A DNA stretch of 64,000 bases from Methanogenium marinum (GTDB lineage: Archaea; Halobacteriota; Methanomicrobia; Methanomicrobiales; Methanomicrobiaceae), in the NCBI RefSeq assembly GCF_028912405.1, contig NZ_JAKELO010000002.1, positions 1,063,276 through 1,127,275 of the forward strand, in the 5' to 3' direction. The translations under genes were made by a program, and so were the position numbers. The notes beneath the pieces are model-generated. The model did no database searches, was not told the DNA's origin, and saw nothing but the letters and a program-made list of their open reading frames with translations. Position 1 is the first letter of the stretch; each line of letters begins with the position of its first letter. This document shows positions 61,211 to 64,000 of this stretch, in pieces.

Positions 61211-61867
61211 ATGGAAATTGGCAAAAATATTGGCGAATCCTTTGGCTATACAAAGGAAGCTCTTATCGGAAAATGGGTCAGGTGGATCCTCTTAGTCATC
61301 ATCAGTATCATTCCAATTGTGAACTTTATCTCAAATGGATACATTATACGGGTGATGCGGGGAACGAAACCGGCACCGGAACTGGAAGACTATGTGCAGC
61401 TCTTCATTGACGGTTTGTTGTATTCAATTATCATGTTCATATGGATGATTCCTGTGCTGATTGTCGCCGTGGTCTTCTTCGGCGGGGCATTCCTTGCACT
61501 GATGTCCGGCTCTGATGCATTAGGTATTGCAGGAGCGGGAAGCATATTCATCGGCATCCCGATTACCTTCATCGTCGCCATCCTCTGTGGACTGTTTGCC
61601 TATATCGGGGTAGTCCGGTTTGCACGGATGGGAAAGTTCGGCGAGGCATTTGCATTCGGCGCAATCAAAGATAAAATTGGGGCAATTGGCTGGGCCAACT
61701 ACATCATCGCACTCATCGTGATGTTCATTGTGATATTCATCATAGCAATTATCCTCGGAATCATCGCACTCATCCCATTCCTTGGCTGGATAATTCTGTT
61801 TGCTGCGGTTCCGTTCCTGAACATCTTCTATGCACGGTTCATCAGCAACCTGTACGACAGTGCATAA
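61211..61867 (+). CDS. DUF4013 membrane protein, copy 3
   Basis: 218 residues from the ATG at 61211. The same N-terminus (IGKNIGESFGYTKEALIGKWVRWIL) and PAPELEDYVQLFIDGLLY segment as the others, but more divergent: the middle hydrophobic helices (VLIVAVVFFGGAFLALMSGS) and the end (IALIPFLGWIILFAAVPFLNIFYARF) differ. The stop is followed by AACAGCCTGAAA, as in copies 1 and 2. It is the oldest copy of the three by divergence. Confidence 0.85.
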   Translation: MEIGKNIGESFGYTKEALIGKWVRWILLVIISIIPIVNFISNGYIIRVMRGTKPAPELEDYVQLFIDGLLYSIIMFIWMIPVLIVAVVFFGGAFLALMSGSDALGIAGAGSIFIGIPITFIVAILCGLFAYIGVVRFARMGKFGEAFAFGAIKDKIGAIGWANYIIALIVMFIVIFIIAIILGIIALIPFLGWIILFAAVPFLNIFYARFISNLYDSA

Positions 61868-62199
61868 AACAGCCTGAAAAATTAAATAATTCATTTTCCT
61901 TTTTTTCGCAGAACAGATCCCGGAATTCAAACCCTGTTTTTCTCATTCATATGCAGAACAGCGACTTTTATCCACAACATACCACCCTCTTGAGAGACCA
62001 CAGATTCATTTCTCTCCACGGTCCATTTTCTAAATATTTGTGAGACACCTCTTACCCCAGTCAGCCTTCCATATATCTCAGGAGAAGGGGCACAATGCAG
62101 ACATGCACCACCTTCTTTTCACACATAAAGACAGGAAAACATAGACGGAAGGAAACAATAAAACAAAAAAAGAAAGAATCAGAGAAACCAACCGCCAAT
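61868..62199. other. Intergenic region after the DUF4013 genes
   Basis: 332 bases. A T-run (about 61902-61908) can end transcription of copy 3. I see no gene or RNA in the rest. Confidence 0.45.
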
Positions 62200-62340
62200 T
62201 CACCGGTCAGCATATACGAGGATATCGGCGTTCACCATATTCCCATACAAATCAATTCGTATCGGGCCTTCATAGTAGAGGGTCATCTCTTTTTTGAGGT
62301 CAGCACTATACTTTCGACGATACCCATCCTCCAAAAGCAC
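62200..62340 (-). CDS. Small gene of 46 codons, too short for usual listings
   Basis: The reverse strand reads V(GTG 62340)LLEDGYRRKYSADLKKEM, then TLYYEGPIRIDLYGNMVNAD and ILVYADR to a TGA at 62200-62202. The composition and alternating hydrophobic pattern look like a folded small protein. A TATA-like TTATAAAA on the same strand (62370-62377) predicts a start of transcription near 62345, so a leaderless or almost leaderless mRNA starting at this GTG. An in-frame TAA closes the frame just upstream. I do not recognise the family. A fragment of a lost larger gene is the alternative. Confidence 0.45.
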   Translation of the reverse strand: MLLEDGYRRKYSADLKKEMTLYYEGPIRIDLYGNMVNADILVYADR

Positions 62341-62458
62341 TTCAGACCCTTAGGTTCATCAGGATTGCATTTTATAAGAGAATGGGAAAATCTTTCTGTT
62401 TTTATCTCTTAGAAAAAATTATGATCTAGAACGGGAACTGCATCGCAGGCACCATACA

Positions 62459-63577
62459 TCAGGAACGGTTTTCAATGCACCAGGCCACAAACCGGACCCA
62501 TTCTTCGGGTATCGGAGAATTACCGGTGCACATCAGATCAGACCATCCCGGCAAATCAATCCCGGGGGTGGCAGAAATACCCATCATCATCGAGTGAACG
62601 GCCCGTCTTCCAGCGTTAAGAGGCAGCAACCCCCATGCCACCTCATCTGCAATATGAAGAACGGAGGCAGTGGCGGCCACAAGAACCGGATCACCTGCCA
62701 TCTCAGTGAGTCGTGCACAAAACTCCTCCCTACAGTGCTCACCGGGAAGGGCTGTTGCCGTCTCCCAGAAATTCTCTTCTCCGATGCCAAACCGTCCAAG
62801 CCTGACCAGCATATTCTGCTGATTTTCAGGGAAGAGATCGGTCTGCCGGGCGAGTGCATCCCGGGTCGCTTCCTTAACACACCGACCAATGAGTTCCCCC
62901 AGTTTTGCATGTTTCCCGGCATTCGTGAGCATAAGAGGATGGGTGGGAGCACTTACCACCGTAATCATATCAGTCCCTGACCCTGTCGCTATACCTGTCG
63001 AGTAACAGGATGGTGCCATCAGTTCCTGGAGTGCTGCCGCCTTCGCTTCCGCGGCCGTCATCACCACACGGATCATAGTCTGCGGCAGGAGAGAGGCACC
63101 GATGAAAAGCATGGTATTGATGGTGCCGCCGAGGTCACAAAAATTACCGCTCTCTTCGTAAAACGAGGCAGGATCACCAGCACGGCCACCATTCGCCTCG
63201 ATGCCGCCCGTTACAACCGCTGTCACCGTGAGGTCACGAAAGGTATGGGTGACAACAGCGGCATTGCACATATCCGCTTTTGTGAGCATCCCGGTTGACT
63301 GGTCAGGATCAAACCCGAGTCGGGAGGCAGTGAGACGCAGGTATCCTTCAACGCTCCCCCCTTCCAGTGTATCCGCACGGCAGGCATCCTCCGAAAGATG
63401 ATGATTAAAGACCATCCGGACATCTTCATGGTAACCACCATTCAGCCATGAAGTCGAGAGGACTGCCCGTCCCGGCGGCAAAACGGCAACGATACTCGTC
63501 CCGTCACAATATACCGTCTCCCCCCCTGCAGTTTCACAGAGCACGTCCTTTGTCTCATTCTTCTCATTATCTCTCAT
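62459..63577 (-). CDS. cbiZ: Adenosylcobinamide amidohydrolase CbiZ
   Basis: 372 residues. It cleaves the aminopropanol side chain from adenosylcobinamide, allowing archaea to salvage incomplete corrinoids into B12. Family features: STSWLNGGYHEDVRMVFNHH, DMCNAAVVTHTFRDLTVTAVVTGGIEANGGRAGDP, then TINTMLFIGASLLPQTMIRVVMTAAEAKAAALQEL and STGIATGSGTDMITVVS. The C-terminal ~130 residues (from about 240) form an additional helical domain found in the longer archaeal forms. B12 is essential in methanogens and is also used by the radical SAM protein at 8500. Confidence 0.93.
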   Translation of the reverse strand: MRDNEKNETKDVLCETAGGETVYCDGTSIVAVLPPGRAVLSTSWLNGGYHEDVRMVFNHHLSEDACRADTLEGGSVEGYLRLTASRLGFDPDQSTGMLTKADMCNAAVVTHTFRDLTVTAVVTGGIEANGGRAGDPASFYEESGNFCDLGGTINTMLFIGASLLPQTMIRVVMTAAEAKAAALQELMAPSCYSTGIATGSGTDMITVVSAPTHPLMLTNAGKHAKLGELIGRCVKEATRDALARQTDLFPENQQNMLVRLGRFGIGEENFWETATALPGEHCREEFCARLTEMAGDPVLVAATASVLHIADEVAWGLLPLNAGRRAVHSMMMGISATPGIDLPGWSDLMCTGNSPIPEEWVRFVAWCIENRS

Positions 63578-63662
63578 GATGCACCGGATATATTCAGAAC
63601 ATGCAGTAGTCTGAATGGAAAATACATAAATCAGGCCGATTCAGTATTCCACCGACATTCTC

Positions 63663-64000
63663 CTACCCGGCGATGTGGAATACCAGAAAGAGGTAATACA
63701 GCGAGACAGCGAGCATGAAAATGCCGGAACCGATGCGGATGGGAACCGCCCGGTGGGTGAGAAACCCGGTGACACGTCTGGTGCGTTCCTCTGACAACAA
63801 AGAGAGCAGAAGAAGAGGAAGAGCCATCCCAAACCCGAAAAAGATGAAATTGACGAAATTATCGAGAAACGCGGTGACGGTTGCGGAGAGGGCAAAGAGG
63901 ACAACAATGCCTGCCGGATTGCAGGGGAGAGCGATAAGACCAAAGAAGAGACCAAAGAGTACAGCGGCGGTATACGGCGATGCGGCACCGGGAACGGCAA
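63663..64000 (-). CDS. CcdA/DsbD-type membrane thiol transporter, 5' end outside window
   Basis: The correct frame gives 111 residues: AVPGAASPYTAAVLFGLFFG, LIALPCNPAGIVVLFALSAT, then NFIFFGFGMALPLLLLSLLS and a last helix before HIAG and a TAG at 63663-63665. The LPCNPAG segment with its single visible Cys and the helix pattern are those of the second half of CcdA/DsbD, which carries reducing power across the membrane. The other open frame on this strand (63641-64000) is Ser/Arg/Pro-rich and is a shadow. The start and first half lie beyond the window. Confidence 0.82.
   Translation of the reverse strand, partial: AVPGAASPYTAAVLFGLFFGLIALPCNPAGIVVLFALSATVTAFLDNFVNFIFFGFGMALPLLLLSLLSEERTRRVTGFLTHRAVPIRIGSGIFMLAVSLYYLFLVFHIAG

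Noticed and set aside
62281..62320. Programmed -1 frameshift at A AAA AAG in the small reverse gene
   Set aside because: The overlapping ATG frame would start with no space between GGAGG and ATG; the uninterrupted 46-codon frame with a matching promoter is simpler.
62095..62412. Forward-strand protein of 105 residues
   Set aside because: It lies opposite the 46-codon reverse gene with a TATA box and reads as an antisense shadow, with Lys-rich start and no RBS.
1..64000. CRISPR array, insertion sequence or prophage
   Set aside because: No regularly spaced direct repeats, transposase, integrase or phage structural genes were seen on either strand.
63641..64000. Reverse-strand Ser/Arg/Pro-rich protein at the right edge
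   Set aside because: The neighbouring frame gives a clean CcdA-like hydrophobic sequence with a stop at 63663, so this frame is a shadow.

Overview
The window looks like a chromosomal segment of a methanogenic archaeon, most likely order Methanomicrobiales. The information-processing genes are archaeal: TFB, aIF5B, S6e, S8e, SRP19, Gar1 and RIO2. Several other genes are methanogen-typical: CbiZ, HypB, a B12-binding radical SAM protein, DUF2193 and DUF2180 proteins, AqpM-type aquaporin, and kinase-less HTH/PAS sensors. Promoters have archaeal TATA elements. Several genes look leaderless and others have GGTGAT/GGAGG ribosome binding sites. No CRISPR array, insertion sequence, integrase or phage module was seen. 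The taxonomic call rests on recalled family distributions, not on a search.

Layout. 1-8.4 kb: the end of an RCK-DHH phosphoesterase, tRNA-Lys, an ABC exporter whose first permease is fused to a PrsW-type membrane protease, and two PEGA-repeat surface proteins. 8.5-14.8 kb: B12/radical SAM protein, PhzF-like isomerase, DUF4377 protein, a 1047-residue PLD-helicase-DUF3427 protein and a small lipoprotein. 15-21.4 kb: acetyl-CoA synthetase with a perfect palindrome at its promoter, an HTH-PAS sensor and a multi-PAS histidine kinase with an altered receiver domain. 21.5-29.2 kb: housekeeping block (tRNA-His, aIF5B, S6e, DUF2240, S8e, HypB, SRP19, PHP protein, Gar1, TFB, tRNA-Ala). 29.3-32.1 kb: an MFS exporter, a membrane protein and two degraded gene remnants that are partial copies of genes still intact in this window. 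32.1-36.1 kb: a four-gene secreted-protein cluster with a long, strongly base-paired leader. 36.9-45.5 kb: a second HTH-PAS sensor, ThiL, DUF460, RIO2, then a tightly overlapped run of a tRNA-thiolation-type PP-loop enzyme, a K+ channel and NadE. 45.6-53.5 kb: a cupin phosphoglucose isomerase co-transcribed with a surface protein, facing a TrmB regulator across an inverted repeat; an unknown protein and a dihydrolipoamide-dehydrogenase-like flavoprotein; aquaporin, DUF2180 and DUF2193. 54.5-64 kb: a giant TPR protein, a response regulator with PAS domains, three tandem DUF4013 membrane proteins, a small unlisted gene, CbiZ and the end of a CcdA-type protein.

The most interesting parts are: the secreted-protein cluster (32.1-36.1 kb), which resembles in outline the WxL/DUF916 surface complexes of Gram-positive bacteria; the ABC-permease/PrsW fusion next to PEGA proteins; the tandem DUF4013 genes with a shared inverted repeat upstream of two of them; the remnant patch at 31.6-32.0 kb; and the palindromic operator candidates at acs, rps8e and trmB. 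All functional links between neighbours are inferences from position and sequence.
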